Source of the DNA: Deltaproteobacteria bacterium | GTDB taxonomy: Bacteria > Desulfobacterota > Desulfuromonadia > Desulfuromonadales > Geopsychrobacteraceae | DNA: 39,527 nucleotides | NCBI GenBank assembly: GCA_024280335.1 | Contig: JAJRQI010000021.1 | Coordinates: forward strand, 1 to 39,527 | Direction of reading: 5' to 3' | Part shown: piece after piece, positions 7,572 to 17,025 of the stretch | How positions within the stretch are numbered: position 1 is the first letter of the stretch | Layout: each line of letters begins with the position of its first letter | Position numbers and translations under genes: made by a program | Notes under the pieces: generated by a model | What the model was told of the DNA's origin: nothing | What the model saw: the letters and a program-made list of their open reading frames with translations, nothing else | The model's database searches: none

Positions 7572-8666
7572 TCAGGTCAGTTGTCGTGAAGCGTTATCGG
7601 GGGAAACAACCAGCTGGTCGGTAAGGTCGAAAACGTACAGCCGCGCCGGATCTACATAAACCTGGAGCTGTTGATCCAGTTGATACTGATGAATGCCCGG
7701 TTGCTGAACCGTCCAGGCATCGCCATTGTGAACAACGTGAACAAAGGTTTCCGAGCCGCTGATCTCAGCGAGCCCGATACTGGTTTGAAATTCGATATCC
7801 GCAGCGCTGTTGCGCTGTAATTGCAGATGGTTGGCGCGCATGCCGAAGCGGTAATTACCGGGGGCCAGACCGCGCAAGTGCTGCTGCAGCGGAACCTGCC
7901 TGGCCTCTCCCAGACGGAGACTTCCTGCGTCGACAGTACCCGCGACAATATTCATCGCCGGATCACTGAACGCCTGGGCAATCCGCGAGGTCTGCGGATG
8001 TTGATAAACCTCAACCGTCGGGCCGAACTGCTCCAGGCGCCCCTCATAGAGCACGGCGGTATTGCCGCCCAGCGCCAAAGCTTCCGGGGGTTCGGTGGTG
8101 GCGTAGACGACGATCGAATCGCGCCGTTTGAAGATTTCTCGCATTTCCGCGCGCAATTCTTCGCGCAGCTTGTAATCCAGATTCACCAGCGGCTCGTCCA
8201 GCAGCAACAGCTCGGCATCCTTGACCAGCGCGCGGGCAATGGCGGTACGCTGCTGCTGACCGCCCGACAGCTCTACCGGCAGCCGCTCGAGCAGGTTGTC
8301 AATCCGCAGCATCTCGGCAACTTCACGGACCTTGCGATCGATCTCGGCAGCGGCAACCTTGGCCAGCCGCAACGGCGATGCGATATTTTGGTAAACGCTC
8401 ATCGAGGGATAGTTGATAAACTGCTGATAGACCATCGCCACGTCGCGCTTGCGCACCGGCACGCCGGTCAGATCCCGACCATTCATCAGGATTCGTCCCT
8501 GCGTCGGTTTATCCAGCCCGGCCAGCAGCCGCATCAGGCTGGTTTTACCCGACAGCGTCCGGCCGAGCAGAACGTTGAAGGTGCCCGGTTCAAGCTGGAG
8601 TGAAATATCATCGATATGACATTCATTCGCGACCCGTTTGCTGACATTTTGAATCACCATGGCCAT
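7572..8666 (-). CDS. glpS: glycerol ABC transporter ATP-binding protein lacking the switch histidine
   Basis: 364 residues, MalK/UgpC-type ATPase. Walker A is GRTLSGKT (about 35-42), the signature LSGGQQQR is canonical (about 133-140) and Walker B is LLLLDE (about 153-158). The position of the switch histidine reads VVYATTEPPEAL, with Thr191 in place of His. This loss is in the protein whose own Walker A site would face the degenerate signature of GlpT. A GAGGAAA ribosome binding site precedes the ATG; a second in-frame ATG two codons on is possible. Eighteen bases separate it from glpR. Confidence 0.92.
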   Translation of the reverse strand: MAMVIQNVSKRVANECHIDDISLQLEPGTFNVLLGRTLSGKTSLMRLLAGLDKPTQGRILMNGRDLTGVPVRKRDVAMVYQQFINYPSMSVYQNIASPLRLAKVAAAEIDRKVREVAEMLRIDNLLERLPVELSGGQQQRTAIARALVKDAELLLLDEPLVNLDYKLREELRAEMREIFKRRDSIVVYATTEPPEALALGGNTAVLYEGRLEQFGPTVEVYQHPQTSRIAQAFSDPAMNIVAGTVDAGSLRLGEARQVPLQQHLRGLAPGNYRFGMRANHLQLQRNSAADIEFQTSIGLAEISGSETFVHVVHNGDAWTVQQPGIHQYQLDQQLQVYVDPARLYVFDLTDQLVVSPDNASRQLT

Positions 8667-8684
8667 GAAACAGTTTTCCTCGTT

Positions 8685-9479
8685 TTAGGTTGACTCTGCG
8701 GGACGTTGCGTTTTTCGTTCGGGCATCCCGGCGGTATGGACGACAACGTTAGCTTCGCTAAGAAGCTGCCGAATGTGCTGCGGGGGCGGCTGGTCGGTAA
8801 ACAGGGCGTCAACCTGACCGATGCTGCCGAGCCGGACCATCGCACAACGTTCGAACTTACTCTGGTCGGCCACCAGATAAACCTGCCGAGAATTTTCGAT
8901 AATCGCCTGGGCAACCCGGACTTCGTGATAGTCAAAGTCGAGCAGGGTGCCATCCGCATCAATACTGGAAATACCGATGATGCCGAAATCGACCTTGAAC
9001 TGGCGGATAAAATCAATGGTTGCTTCGCCGGTGATACCGCCATCCCACTGCCGGACAGCGCCCCCTGCTATAATGATTTCAAAACTGGGGTTGCTGCGCA
9101 GAATCACCGCAACATTCAGGTTGTTGGTAATAATCCGCAATCCGCTATGATTTTGTAATGCTTTGGCAACTTCCTCAGTCGTGGTGCCGATGTTGATAAA
9201 GATCGACGCCCGGTCAGGGATTTGCCGTGCAGTCATCGCGGCGATGCTGCGCTTTTCTTCCAGATGCATGACCTGGCGGGTTGCGTACTCAACATTTTCG
9301 ACACTGGAGGAGAGCCCGGCTCCGCCATGATAGCGGGTGAGCAATTGCTGGTCGCAAAGGGTGTTGATGTCGCGACGGATGGTTTGCGGGGTAACCTTGA
9401 ACTGTTGCGCCAGGGTTTCGATCGTAACGAAGCCCTGCTGTTGAACGAGAAGCAGAATTTTCTGTTGTCGCTGATTCAT
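8685..9479 (-). CDS. glpR: DeoR-family glycerol operon repressor
   Basis: 264 residues. An N-terminal winged helix-turn-helix of DeoR type is clear (VTIETLAQQFKVTPQTIRRD, about residues 18-37, then YHGG). A sugar-phosphate isomerase-like sensor domain from about residue 75 carries INIGTTTEEVAKAL. GlpR proteins bind glycerol 3-phosphate or a related phosphate and leave the operator. I chose MNQRQQKILLLVQ, the standard DeoR N-terminus, at ATG 9477-9479; a TTG 16 codons upstream is an alternative and neither has a strong ribosome binding site. It is the first gene of the glp operon and divergent from glpK. Confidence 0.92.
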   Translation of the reverse strand: MNQRQQKILLLVQQQGFVTIETLAQQFKVTPQTIRRDINTLCDQQLLTRYHGGAGLSSSVENVEYATRQVMHLEEKRSIAAMTARQIPDRASIFINIGTTTEEVAKALQNHSGLRIITNNLNVAVILRSNPSFEIIIAGGAVRQWDGGITGEATIDFIRQFKVDFGIIGISSIDADGTLLDFDYHEVRVAQAIIENSRQVYLVADQSKFERCAMVRLGSIGQVDALFTDQPPPQHIRQLLSEANVVVHTAGMPERKTQRPAEST

Positions 9480-9741
9480 GCGAAAACCGGACTGGCCAGA
9501 GGATAACAATGTTCTGCTGCTGATCAAAGATAGTTCTTACAACAATAATTGTTCATTTGACAAGTAAAATAGCGATTTATTTTTCACTTACGAACATTCT
9601 GAACCTTGATATTTTTCGCTATTCAGTGATTATGGATTTGTGGTAATTAAACCAGCGTTGTAACTTGTAGCACATCCCGCCTTCGGCACCCTGGCGGCGT
9701 TGCTGCGCTCTATAGTTACCCTGGAGTTACAGGAGGCCTTT
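9480..9741. promoter_or_regulatory. divergent glpR-glpK control region
   Basis: Between the divergent genes I see a perfect -35 box TTGACA at 9557-9562 with a fair -10 (TATTTT, 9578-9583) pointing to glpK. On the other strand, TTGTCA at about 9559-9564 with TAAGAA about 18 bases on points to glpR. A perfect palindrome AACAATAATTGTT lies at 9541-9553, and TGTTC (9550-9554) and GAACA (9592-9596) are inverted half-sites resembling those of GlpR operators. They flank or overlap both promoters. The glpK leader would be about 150 bases and includes a GC-rich hairpin near 9679-9697. Confidence 0.4.
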
Positions 9742-11271
9742 ATGAGTGGACGCCATATCCTCGCTATCGACCAGGGGACAACCAGTTCCCGGGCGATGAT
9801 TTTTGACCAGAGCGGGCACTGTGTCGCGCTTGCCCAGCAGGAATTCAAACAGATCTATCCGCAGGATGGTTGGGTCGAGCATGACCCGGAAGAGATCTGG
9901 CAATCGGTGCTCGCGGTCTGTCGCCAGACCCTGCAGCAAGCCGGCGAAACCGGCATCGAGGTCGTTGGAATCGGCATTACCAACCAACGTGAAACGACCC
10001 TGGTCTGGGACCGGCAGACCGGCAAGCCGCTCTACAATGCCATCGTCTGGCAGGATCGTCGCACCGCCGCTGACTGTGCCGAACTGAAATCTGCCGGCCA
10101 TGAAGAGCAGGTCGCAGAAGCGACCGGGCTGCTGCTCGATCCCTATTTTTCGGCCACCAAGCTGACCTGGATTCTCGATCATGTTGAGGATGCGCGGGCC
10201 AGGGCGGAAAAAGGCCAGCTGGCGTTCGGCACCATCGACAGTTTTCTGCTCTGGCGCTTGACCGGCGGCAAGGTCCACGCAACCGATGCAACCAACGCAT
10301 CACGAACCCTGCTGTTCAATATCCATTCACAACAGTGGGATCAGTCGTTGCTGGATCTGTTCCGCGTCCCGGCGTCCCTGTTGCCCGAGGTCAAGGATTG
10401 TATTGCCGATTTCGGCGCAACAGAGGCCCAGCTGTTCGGCCGGACCATGCCGATCGGGGGCGTTGCCGGCGACCAGCAGGCGGCCGCCATCGGCCAGGCC
10501 TGCCTCGAGCCGGGGATGATTAAAAGCACTTACGGCACCGGCTGCTTTGTCTTGCTGAACACCGGGGAAAAAGCATATCGCTCGCAAAATCGCCTGCTGA
10601 CCACCGTTGCCTATCGGGTAAACGGCCAGACCAGCTACGCCATCGAAGGCTCCATTTTTGTTGCCGGAGCCGCCATCCAGTGGCTTCGCGATGGGCTCAA
10701 ATTGATCGACTCTGCAAGCGAAACAGAAGGTTTGGCGCAGCGGCTTGATTCCAATCGCGGTGTTTATCTGGTCCCCGCGTTTACCGGCTTGGGCGCTCCG
10801 CACTGGGATCCGCAGGCCCGCGGGGCGATCTTCGGCTTGACCCGCGATACCGGGATTGCCGAAATCGTCCGCGCCACCCTGGAATCGGTCGGCTATCAGA
10901 CCTATGACCTGATGGCAGCGATGAAGCGAGACAGTGAAGCCGGCTCAATGACATTGCGGGTTGATGGCGGCATGGTCGCCAACGACTGGTTCCTGCAATT
11001 TCTGGCTGATTTGTTGGATGTACCGGTTGAACGCCCACAGGTGACCGAAACCACCGCCCTCGGGGCTGCCTACCTGGCGGGAGTCCAGTTGGGACTATTC
11101 GAGTCGCTGAGCGATATCACCAGCCATTGGCAGCGGGATGCGTTATTTACCCCCCGGCTCAGCGCTGCGGAACGGGCTGACCTGTTGCGTGGGTGGGAAA
11201 GGCGGTCACCAGAGTTCTGGAGAAGGGAACCTGAGCAAGGGATCGGAGTTGGAACAGAACTGCAGAGGTAA
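9742..11271 (+). CDS. glpK: glycerol kinase
   Basis: 509 residues, FGGY carbohydrate kinase, usual length about 500. It phosphorylates glycerol with ATP to sn-glycerol 3-phosphate in the cytoplasm. The N-terminal phosphate-binding loop [16 protein letters not shown] and the C-terminal [24 protein letters not shown] region are both intact. ATG 9742 is chosen because AGGAGG lies at 9731-9736. The product of this gene feeds GlpD, and glycerol 3-phosphate is the likely effector for GlpR. It stands alone on the plus strand and faces the HMG-CoA lyase gene at its 3' end. Confidence 0.97.
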   Translation: MSGRHILAIDQGTTSSRAMIFDQSGHCVALAQQEFKQIYPQDGWVEHDPEEIWQSVLAVCRQTLQQAGETGIEVVGIGITNQRETTLVWDRQTGKPLYNAIVWQDRRTAADCAELKSAGHEEQVAEATGLLLDPYFSATKLTWILDHVEDARARAEKGQLAFGTIDSFLLWRLTGGKVHATDATNASRTLLFNIHSQQWDQSLLDLFRVPASLLPEVKDCIADFGATEAQLFGRTMPIGGVAGDQQAAAIGQACLEPGMIKSTYGTGCFVLLNTGEKAYRSQNRLLTTVAYRVNGQTSYAIEGSIFVAGAAIQWLRDGLKLIDSASETEGLAQRLDSNRGVYLVPAFTGLGAPHWDPQARGAIFGLTRDTGIAEIVRATLESVGYQTYDLMAAMKRDSEAGSMTLRVDGGMVANDWFLQFLADLLDVPVERPQVTETTALGAAYLAGVQLGLFESLSDITSHWQRDALFTPRLSAAERADLLRGWERRSPEFWRREPEQGIGVGTELQR

Positions 11272-11302
11272 GCTTGCTGCGTTTTGTTTCGTAACTGTTC
11301 AG

Positions 11303-11420
11303 CTCGGTGGCCTCGGGTTACCCACGGAAAAGTTGCCTGGCACCGGGATGGCGACAGCCAAGCTCCAGGGATGGTTTCATGCGGTCCGTGGAGTGGGCAG
11401 CGCAAGGCCATTCGCCGAGG
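11303..11420. ncRNA. candidate structured element, nested stems, between convergent genes
   Basis: Four nested stems can be drawn by eye: CCTCGG 11311-11316 with CCGAGG 11415-11420; CCACGGA 11322-11328 with TCCGTGG 11385-11391; CCTGG 11336-11340 with CCAGG 11365-11369; and TGGC 11349-11352 with GCCA 11357-11360 around a GACA loop. No T run follows on either strand and no known riboswitch consensus fits. The strand is undecided. It may be a structured RNA or a member of a dispersed repeat family. Short frames through it are not convincing. Confidence 0.4.
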
Positions 11421-11463
11421 TACTGACATGTTGTGCGTTTATGTATGCAACCGATAAGTGGGA

Positions 11464-12390
11464 TTATTTTGTCACAAGCTTCGAGCCGTCCGGCTGACCG
11501 GCCAGGGCGTTGGCCACCCGCGAACCGGATGGCCGCTCGAGAAAACTGGAGATGTAACGTCCCGCTTCGACCAGCGCCTGCAAGTCGACACCGGTCTCGA
11601 TACTGAGCCCCTTGAGCATATAGAGTAGATCTTCGCTGGCGACATTGCCCGAGGCGCCTGCGGCAAAGGGGCAGCCGCCGAGACCGGCGACCGAGCTGTC
11701 GATGACCGCGATGCCGCGTTCCATCACCGCGAGGATATTTGCCAGCGCCTGGCCGTAGGTATCGTGGAAATGGACCGCCAGGCGCTCAAGCTGGACCTTC
11801 TGCGCGACCGCATCGATCATCGCCTGGGCCTTACCCGGGGTACCGACGCCGATGGTGTCGCCCAGAGAGATTTCATAGCAGCCGAGTTCCATCATCCGCC
11901 CGGCGACCCAAGCGACGGCTTGCGGTTCGACATTCCCTTCGTAGGGGCAGCCGAGTGCGCAAGAGACGTAACCGCGTACCCGCAACCCCTGCTTGCGGGC
12001 GGCATCGCAGACTTCGCCGAAACGGTCGAAACTGGCAGCGATGGAACAGTTGATGTTCTTGCGTGAAAAGGATTCCGATGCCGCGCCGAACACCGCCACC
12101 TCGTCCGCACCGGCGGCAACAGCCGCCTCAAGGCCTTGCAGATTCGGCACCAGAACCGGGTAGCTGACCCCCGAACGACGCTTGATCCCCTTCATCACCG
12201 CAGTGCTGTCGGCCATCTGCGGCATCCATTTCGGCGAGACGAAGCTGGCACCCTCGATCGCCGCCAGACCGGTTGCCGAGAGCCGGTCGATCAGGGCGAT
12301 CTTCACCTCGGTCGGGACAATCGCGGCTTCGTTCTGCAGGCCGTCGCGCGGCCCGACTTCAACCATCTTGATCCGTTTCGGCAGTCTCAT
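11464..12390 (-). CDS. liuE: hydroxymethylglutaryl-CoA lyase
   Basis: 308 residues, DRE-TIM metallolyase. It cleaves 3-hydroxy-3-methylglutaryl-CoA to acetoacetate and acetyl-CoA, the last step of the leucine pathway. The N-terminal [12 protein letters not shown] supplies the metal and catalytic residues, CALGCPYEG sits mid-protein, and [14 protein letters not shown] near residue 238 carries the catalytic cysteine of the GxGGCP motif. GGGGAG precedes the ATG, and the gene begins two bases after the stop of the carboxylase alpha gene. An equivalent symbol is mvaB. It is the terminal gene of the operon; no clear terminator follows. Confidence 0.95.
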   Translation of the reverse strand: MRLPKRIKMVEVGPRDGLQNEAAIVPTEVKIALIDRLSATGLAAIEGASFVSPKWMPQMADSTAVMKGIKRRSGVSYPVLVPNLQGLEAAVAAGADEVAVFGAASESFSRKNINCSIAASFDRFGEVCDAARKQGLRVRGYVSCALGCPYEGNVEPQAVAWVAGRMMELGCYEISLGDTIGVGTPGKAQAMIDAVAQKVQLERLAVHFHDTYGQALANILAVMERGIAVIDSSVAGLGGCPFAAGASGNVASEDLLYMLKGLSIETGVDLQALVEAGRYISSFLERPSGSRVANALAGQPDGSKLVTK

Positions 12391-12392
12391 CG

Positions 12393-14399
12393 TCAGCTCC
12401 CCTCCTCTGCGGCAAAGGCCAATAAGGGTGCGCCATCATTGACCAGCGCTCCGACCTTATAGTTCATCTGGATGACCGTGCCGTCGCAGGGGGCGTTGAT
12501 GGTATGCTCCATCTTCATCGCTTCGAGAATCACCAGCGGCGTACCGCGCTTGACCTGCGCTCCATCCTCGACCAGCACAGCGATGATCTTGCCCGGCATC
12601 GGTGCGTTCAAACTGCCGCCGGCATCCTCCTGATCGAAGGCTTCGGCATAGGGATCGTGCAGAATCAGCCGGTGGCTGCTGCCGGCGTACAGTACGCTCA
12701 GTTCCATCCCGCGTCGCACGACCAAGGCAGTCAGTTGCCGACCGTCAATCGTTGCCAGTAACCGCCCGGAGTTGTCGAACTGACCAGTTACGGCGAGTGT
12801 CGCGGAGGGGAGTTCGAACAGGTAGCCCGCTGTTCGGTAATGCACAGTCACCTGGACATCGGTTTCACCGTCAGTAAAACAGAGGCTGTGATGATTGTCG
12901 CCGTTGAGCCGCCAGCCACCGGTCTGATTCCAGGGGGCATGAGGATCGGTTGAATCGGCCGCCGACTGCCGGGCATCGGCATCACGACTGAGCAACAAAT
13001 GGAGACAGGCCAGTATCAACGTCTGTTCGGATGCCGGGCTGGCAGCAGGAATCAACTCATCGTGGTGTTGTTCAATAAATCCGGTATTAAAATTGCCGAC
13101 GGCAAACTCGGCATGACCGGCAACGGCCAGCAGAAACTTGACGTTGGTGGTAACACCGACCACCTCAACCTGCTCCAACGCGCGCCGCAGCCGCCGCAGC
13201 GCAGCTGTCCGGTCGACATCCCAGACGATCAGCTTGGCGATCATCGGGTCGTAATGGATGCTGACCTCATCCCCCTGACGGACCCCGGTGTCGATGCGCA
13301 GCTGGACATCTTCGCTCGGAAAACGCAGATGTTGCAGGAAACCGATCGAGGGGAGAAAATCACGCGTCGGATCTTCGGCGTAGATCCGTGCCTCGATGGC
13401 GTGGCCGTTGATCCGCAGCTCCTCCTGGCGACAGGGGAGTGATCCTCCGGCGGCAACCTGAAGCTGCCAGGCGACCAAATCCTGACCGCTGATCATTTCG
13501 GTGACCGGATGTTCGACCTGCAGGCGGGTGTTCATCTCCATAAAATAGAAGGAACCATCGGTATCGAGCAGGAACTCGACAGTCCCGGCACCGACGTAGT
13601 CGATCGCTTTGGCGGCGGTGAGCGCGGCCGTTCCCATCGCTTGCCGCAACTCTTCACTCAGGCCGGGCGCCGGGGCTTCTTCAAGGACTTTCTGGTGGCG
13701 GCGCTGCACCGAACAATCACGTTCGAACAGGTGCAGGGCATGACCCTGACTGTCGGCAAAGACCTGAATCTCGACGTGACGGGGTTGTTCCAGGTAACGT
13801 TCGAGCAGCAGCTGATCATTGCCGAAACTGGCCGCGGCTTCGCGCCTGGCGCCCTCGATGGCGGCATCCAGCTCGGCGGGATCGCGGACCACGCGCATCC
13901 CCTTGCCGCCGCCTCCGGCACTGGCTTTCACCAGCAACGGATAGCCGATCTCGGCAGCCTCTGCACGCAGGGTTTGCAACGACTGGTCGTCGCCATGATA
14001 ACCCGGCACCAGCGGCACCCCGGCCTGCTGCATAATCAGTTTGGCCGCGCTTTTCGAACCCATGGCACGAATCGCCGCAACCGGCGGACCGACAAAAATC
14101 AAACCCGCCGCGGCACAGGCAGCGGCAAACTCGGCGTTTTCGGCCAGGAAACCATAGCCGGGATGAATCGCTTCAGCGCCGGACTCGCCGGCAACCTGCA
14201 ACAGCCGCTCAATCTGCAGATAGCTCTGCGCCGCCGGGGCCGGTCCGATATGCCAGGCCTCGTCGGCCAGGGCAACGTGGCGGGCATCGCGATCGGCATC
14301 CGAATAGACAGCAATACTGCGGATGCCCAGCTCTCGGGCGCTGCGGATAATGCGGCAAGCGATTTCACCACGGTTGGCGATCAGCAGAGAATCGAACAT
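12393..14399 (-). CDS. liuD: methylcrotonyl-CoA carboxylase, biotin-carrying alpha subunit
   Basis: 668 residues. Biotin carboxylase (about 1-445, with the ATP-grasp loop [11 protein letters not shown]) is followed by a linker domain and a C-terminal biotinyl domain with EAMKMEH; the biotinylated lysine is near residue 629. It carboxylates its own biotin with ATP and bicarbonate for transfer by the beta subunit. I chose [17 protein letters not shown], with AGGA upstream; the frame runs seven codons further but into liuC. Propionyl-, acetyl- and geranyl-CoA carboxylases are similar; the flanking liu genes point to 3-methylcrotonyl-CoA. Confidence 0.92.
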   Translation of the reverse strand: MFDSLLIANRGEIACRIIRSARELGIRSIAVYSDADRDARHVALADEAWHIGPAPAAQSYLQIERLLQVAGESGAEAIHPGYGFLAENAEFAAACAAAGLIFVGPPVAAIRAMGSKSAAKLIMQQAGVPLVPGYHGDDQSLQTLRAEAAEIGYPLLVKASAGGGGKGMRVVRDPAELDAAIEGARREAAASFGNDQLLLERYLEQPRHVEIQVFADSQGHALHLFERDCSVQRRHQKVLEEAPAPGLSEELRQAMGTAALTAAKAIDYVGAGTVEFLLDTDGSFYFMEMNTRLQVEHPVTEMISGQDLVAWQLQVAAGGSLPCRQEELRINGHAIEARIYAEDPTRDFLPSIGFLQHLRFPSEDVQLRIDTGVRQGDEVSIHYDPMIAKLIVWDVDRTAALRRLRRALEQVEVVGVTTNVKFLLAVAGHAEFAVGNFNTGFIEQHHDELIPAASPASEQTLILACLHLLLSRDADARQSAADSTDPHAPWNQTGGWRLNGDNHHSLCFTDGETDVQVTVHYRTAGYLFELPSATLAVTGQFDNSGRLLATIDGRQLTALVVRRGMELSVLYAGSSHRLILHDPYAEAFDQEDAGGSLNAPMPGKIIAVLVEDGAQVKRGTPLVILEAMKMEHTINAPCDGTVIQMNYKVGALVNDGAPLLAFAAEEGS

Positions 14400-14404
14400 C
14401 AAAT

Positions 14405-15196
14405 CTATCCTTTCACCCAATCGGGGCGACGTTTTTCCAGAAAAGCACTGAGTCCCTCGCGGCCTTCATCGCTGGCCCGGGTCACGGAAATCCGTTCGGC
14501 AGTTTCAGCGATCAGTTCTGCGTTCAAGGGGCTTCGGCAGACATCGGCAACCAGCAGCTTGGCCGCAGCCATCGCCTGCGGGCCGTTCTGCAACAGCAGG
14601 CGACCGAGGCGATCCGCCTCTTCAGCCAGCGCTTCGGCCGGAACGATTTCGTGGACCAGACCGAGCTGCAAGGCCCGCTCGGCGTCAAAACGTTCAGCGC
14701 TGATCGAATAACGCCGGGCCGCCCGGGCGCCGATCGCAGCCACCACATAGGGAGAAATCACCGCCGGGATCAGGCCCAACTTTACCTCGGACAGACAGAA
14801 TTTGGCCGCAGGGGTCGCCAGAACAATGTCGCAGCAGGCGACCAGACCGACGCCGCCGCCAAAGGCCGCACCCTGTACCAATGCCAGGGTCGGTTTCGGC
14901 AGCTCGTTCAAGGTCCGCATCAGTTCGGCCAGAGCCATGGCATCACTCAGGTTTTCAGCATGCGAGTAGTCGGCCATCCTCCGCATCCAGCCGAGATCGG
15001 CCCCGGCCGAAAAACTTTTGCCGGTCGCCGCCAGACAAACCAGGCGGACCTGCGGATCGTCAGCCAGTTGCTTCAACGCTGCGGTCATTTCAGCAATCAG
15101 CAGATCGTCGAAGGCATTGTGCACTTCCGGGCGATTGAGGGTCAGGGTGGCGCGCCCAAGCTCGTCGATGGTTGTCAGTAACTGGTCATTGGCCAT
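14405..15196 (-). CDS. liuC: enoyl-CoA hydratase family, likely methylglutaconyl-CoA hydratase
   Basis: 263 residues, crotonase fold. The oxyanion-hole segment is GAAFGGGVGLVACCDIVLA and the second active-site segment is CLSEVKLGLIPAVISPYVV, a form I associate with LiuC-type methylglutaconyl-CoA hydratases. The glutamate of SEVKLG would be the catalytic acid/base. It lies between the two carboxylase subunit genes, five bases from liuD, as in known liu operons. It should hydrate 3-methylglutaconyl-CoA to HMG-CoA. A 161-base gap without visible signals separates it from liuB. Confidence 0.9.
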   Translation of the reverse strand: MANDQLLTTIDELGRATLTLNRPEVHNAFDDLLIAEMTAALKQLADDPQVRLVCLAATGKSFSAGADLGWMRRMADYSHAENLSDAMALAELMRTLNELPKPTLALVQGAAFGGGVGLVACCDIVLATPAAKFCLSEVKLGLIPAVISPYVVAAIGARAARRYSISAERFDAERALQLGLVHEIVPAEALAEEADRLGRLLLQNGPQAMAAAKLLVADVCRSPLNAELIAETAERISVTRASDEGREGLSAFLEKRRPDWVKG

Positions 15197-15357
15197 AATC
15201 TTCTGCCTTCATCTATTGTTTTCATTGCATAGTCCGGCTAAGCAAATTTCCATCCACCAAGGCCCGCTGTTTTGTCAGGGGCGAAGGCGTACACAATTAT
15301 GTCAAGATCCCGACAAAGCAGTGTAACGCCGGTGGGCGGAGATTTGCGACGCCAGAC

Positions 15358-16965
15358 CTACATTCTGAAAATGCCGAAGTTGGTCTTTTCAATCGGCGCA
15401 TTGAGTGCCGCAGAGATCCCCAGACCCAGCACCATTCGGGTGTCGGCCGGATCGATGATCCCGTCATCCCACAGGCGGGCACTGGCGTAATAGGGGTGGC
15501 CCTGATGATCGTATTGATCGAGGATCGGCTGCTTGAAGGTTGCTTCTTCCTCGGCACTCCAGCTTTCACCGCGCGCCTCAAGACCGTCGCGCTTGACCTG
15601 GGCGAGAACTCCGGCCGCCTGCGGACCGCCCATCACCGAGATCCGCGCATTCGGCCACATCCAGAGCATCCGCGGGCTGTAAGCCCGGCCGCACATCCCG
15701 TAGTTGCCGGCACCGTAGCTGCCGCCGAGCAAAACAGTGAATTTCGGCACCTTGGCACAGGCAACAGCCATGACCATCTTGGCGCCGTCCTTGGCGATCC
15801 CGCCCGCCTCATATTTGCTGCCGACCATGAAGCCGGTGATATTCTGCAGAAAAATCAGCGGGATGCCGCGCTGACTGCAGAGTTCGATAAAGTGCGCGCC
15901 CTTCTGGGCCGATTCGGAGAAGAGGATACCGTTGTTGGCCAGAATGCCGACCGGGTAGCCGAAAATATGAGCAAAACCGCAAACCAGAGTCTCGCCGTAA
16001 AGTTTCTTGAATTCATCGAACTCCGAGCCGTCGACGACGCGAGCAATGACCTCACGGACATCATAGGGCTTACGGCTGTCGGTCGGGATCAGGCCGTAGA
16101 TCTCTTCTGCGGCGTAGAGCGGCTCGACCGGTTCACGGATGCTGAGCTCCGGCCGTTTGACCCGGTTGAGATTACCGACGATCCGCCGGGCCAGACCCAG
16201 CGCGTGGGCATCGTCGGCTGCGTAGTGGTCGGTGACGCCGGAGGTACGACAGTGGACATCGGCGCCGCCGAGATCCTCGGCGCTGACCACCTCGCCGGTC
16301 GCCGCCTTGACCAGCGGCGGCCCGCCGAGAAAGATCGTCCCCTGCTCCTTGACGATGATACTCTCATCGGCCATCGCCGGGACATAAGCGCCGCCGGCGG
16401 TGCATGAGCCCATGACCACGGCAATCTGCGGGATGCCTTTGGCGGACATCTGCGCCTGATTGTAGAAAATCCGGCCGAAATGCTCACGGTCGGGAAAGAC
16501 ATCCTCCTGCAACGGCAGGAAAGCACCGCCTGAATCGACCAGATAAACGCAGGGCAGATGATTCTGTTCGGCGATCTCCTGGGCCCGCAGATGTTTTTTA
16601 ACCGTCAGCGGCAGGTAGGAGCCCCCCTTGACCGTGGCATCGTTGGCAATAATCAGACATTCCTGACCGCAAATCCGGCCGATCCCGGTGATGACCCCGC
16701 CGGCGGCAACCTTGCCGTCATACATATCCCAGGCGGCAAACTGCGAAAACTCCAGGAACGGCGAGCCGACATCGAGCAGTTGCCGAATCCGCTCACGCGG
16801 CAGCAGTTTGCCGCGATCCAGGTGCTTCTGCCGGGCGCGCTCACCACCGCCGTCGCGGATCTGCTCGGCCTTGCTACGCAGATCGGCAACCTGGGCCCGC
16901 ATCGCTTCGGCGTTGCGGGCAAACTCTTCAGATTGGCACTCGAGTGAACTTTTCAAGGTACTCAT
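15358..16965 (-). CDS. liuB: methylcrotonyl-CoA carboxylase, carboxyltransferase beta subunit
   Basis: 535 residues, the expected length. The two crotonase-like halves of an acyl-CoA carboxyltransferase are present: [17 protein letters not shown] and [11 protein letters not shown] in the N-half, and [20 protein letters not shown] and [15 protein letters not shown] in the C-half. It moves the carboxyl group from biotin to 3-methylcrotonyl-CoA. I chose [15 protein letters not shown] at ATG 16963-16965; the frame extends 16 codons upstream without a better start. It begins about 60 bases after liuA. Confidence 0.94.
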   Translation of the reverse strand: MSTLKSSLECQSEEFARNAEAMRAQVADLRSKAEQIRDGGGERARQKHLDRGKLLPRERIRQLLDVGSPFLEFSQFAAWDMYDGKVAAGGVITGIGRICGQECLIIANDATVKGGSYLPLTVKKHLRAQEIAEQNHLPCVYLVDSGGAFLPLQEDVFPDREHFGRIFYNQAQMSAKGIPQIAVVMGSCTAGGAYVPAMADESIIVKEQGTIFLGGPPLVKAATGEVVSAEDLGGADVHCRTSGVTDHYAADDAHALGLARRIVGNLNRVKRPELSIREPVEPLYAAEEIYGLIPTDSRKPYDVREVIARVVDGSEFDEFKKLYGETLVCGFAHIFGYPVGILANNGILFSESAQKGAHFIELCSQRGIPLIFLQNITGFMVGSKYEAGGIAKDGAKMVMAVACAKVPKFTVLLGGSYGAGNYGMCGRAYSPRMLWMWPNARISVMGGPQAAGVLAQVKRDGLEARGESWSAEEEATFKQPILDQYDHQGHPYYASARLWDDGIIDPADTRMVLGLGISAALNAPIEKTNFGIFRM

Positions 16966-17025
16966 GGATATCCCGATTCTACCCTCGACCTGATGGAAGG
17001 GGTGTCGTGGCAAGTTGAACGCTGT

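Noticed and set aside
9682-9706. sigma-54-like GG-N10-GC before glpK
   Set aside because: The spacing exists (for example GG 9693, GC 9705) but the -24 and -12 boxes match poorly in a GC-rich hairpin; a TTGACA promoter upstream is a better candidate.
11303-11420. c-di-GMP or cobalamin riboswitch
   Set aside because: GGGTTACC-like and GCCAGG-like words occur, but the conserved cores of these riboswitches are absent, and the element lies downstream of both flanking genes.
11138-11497. 119-codon plus-strand frame across the glpK end
   Set aside because: It overlaps the end of glpK out of frame and runs through the nested-stem element; it looks like chance coding of a structured repeat.
13509-14711. 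400-codon plus-strand open frame
   Set aside because: Antisense to the carboxylase alpha and liuC genes, both of which have complete motifs and tight spacing. The frame reflects GC-rich codon bias.
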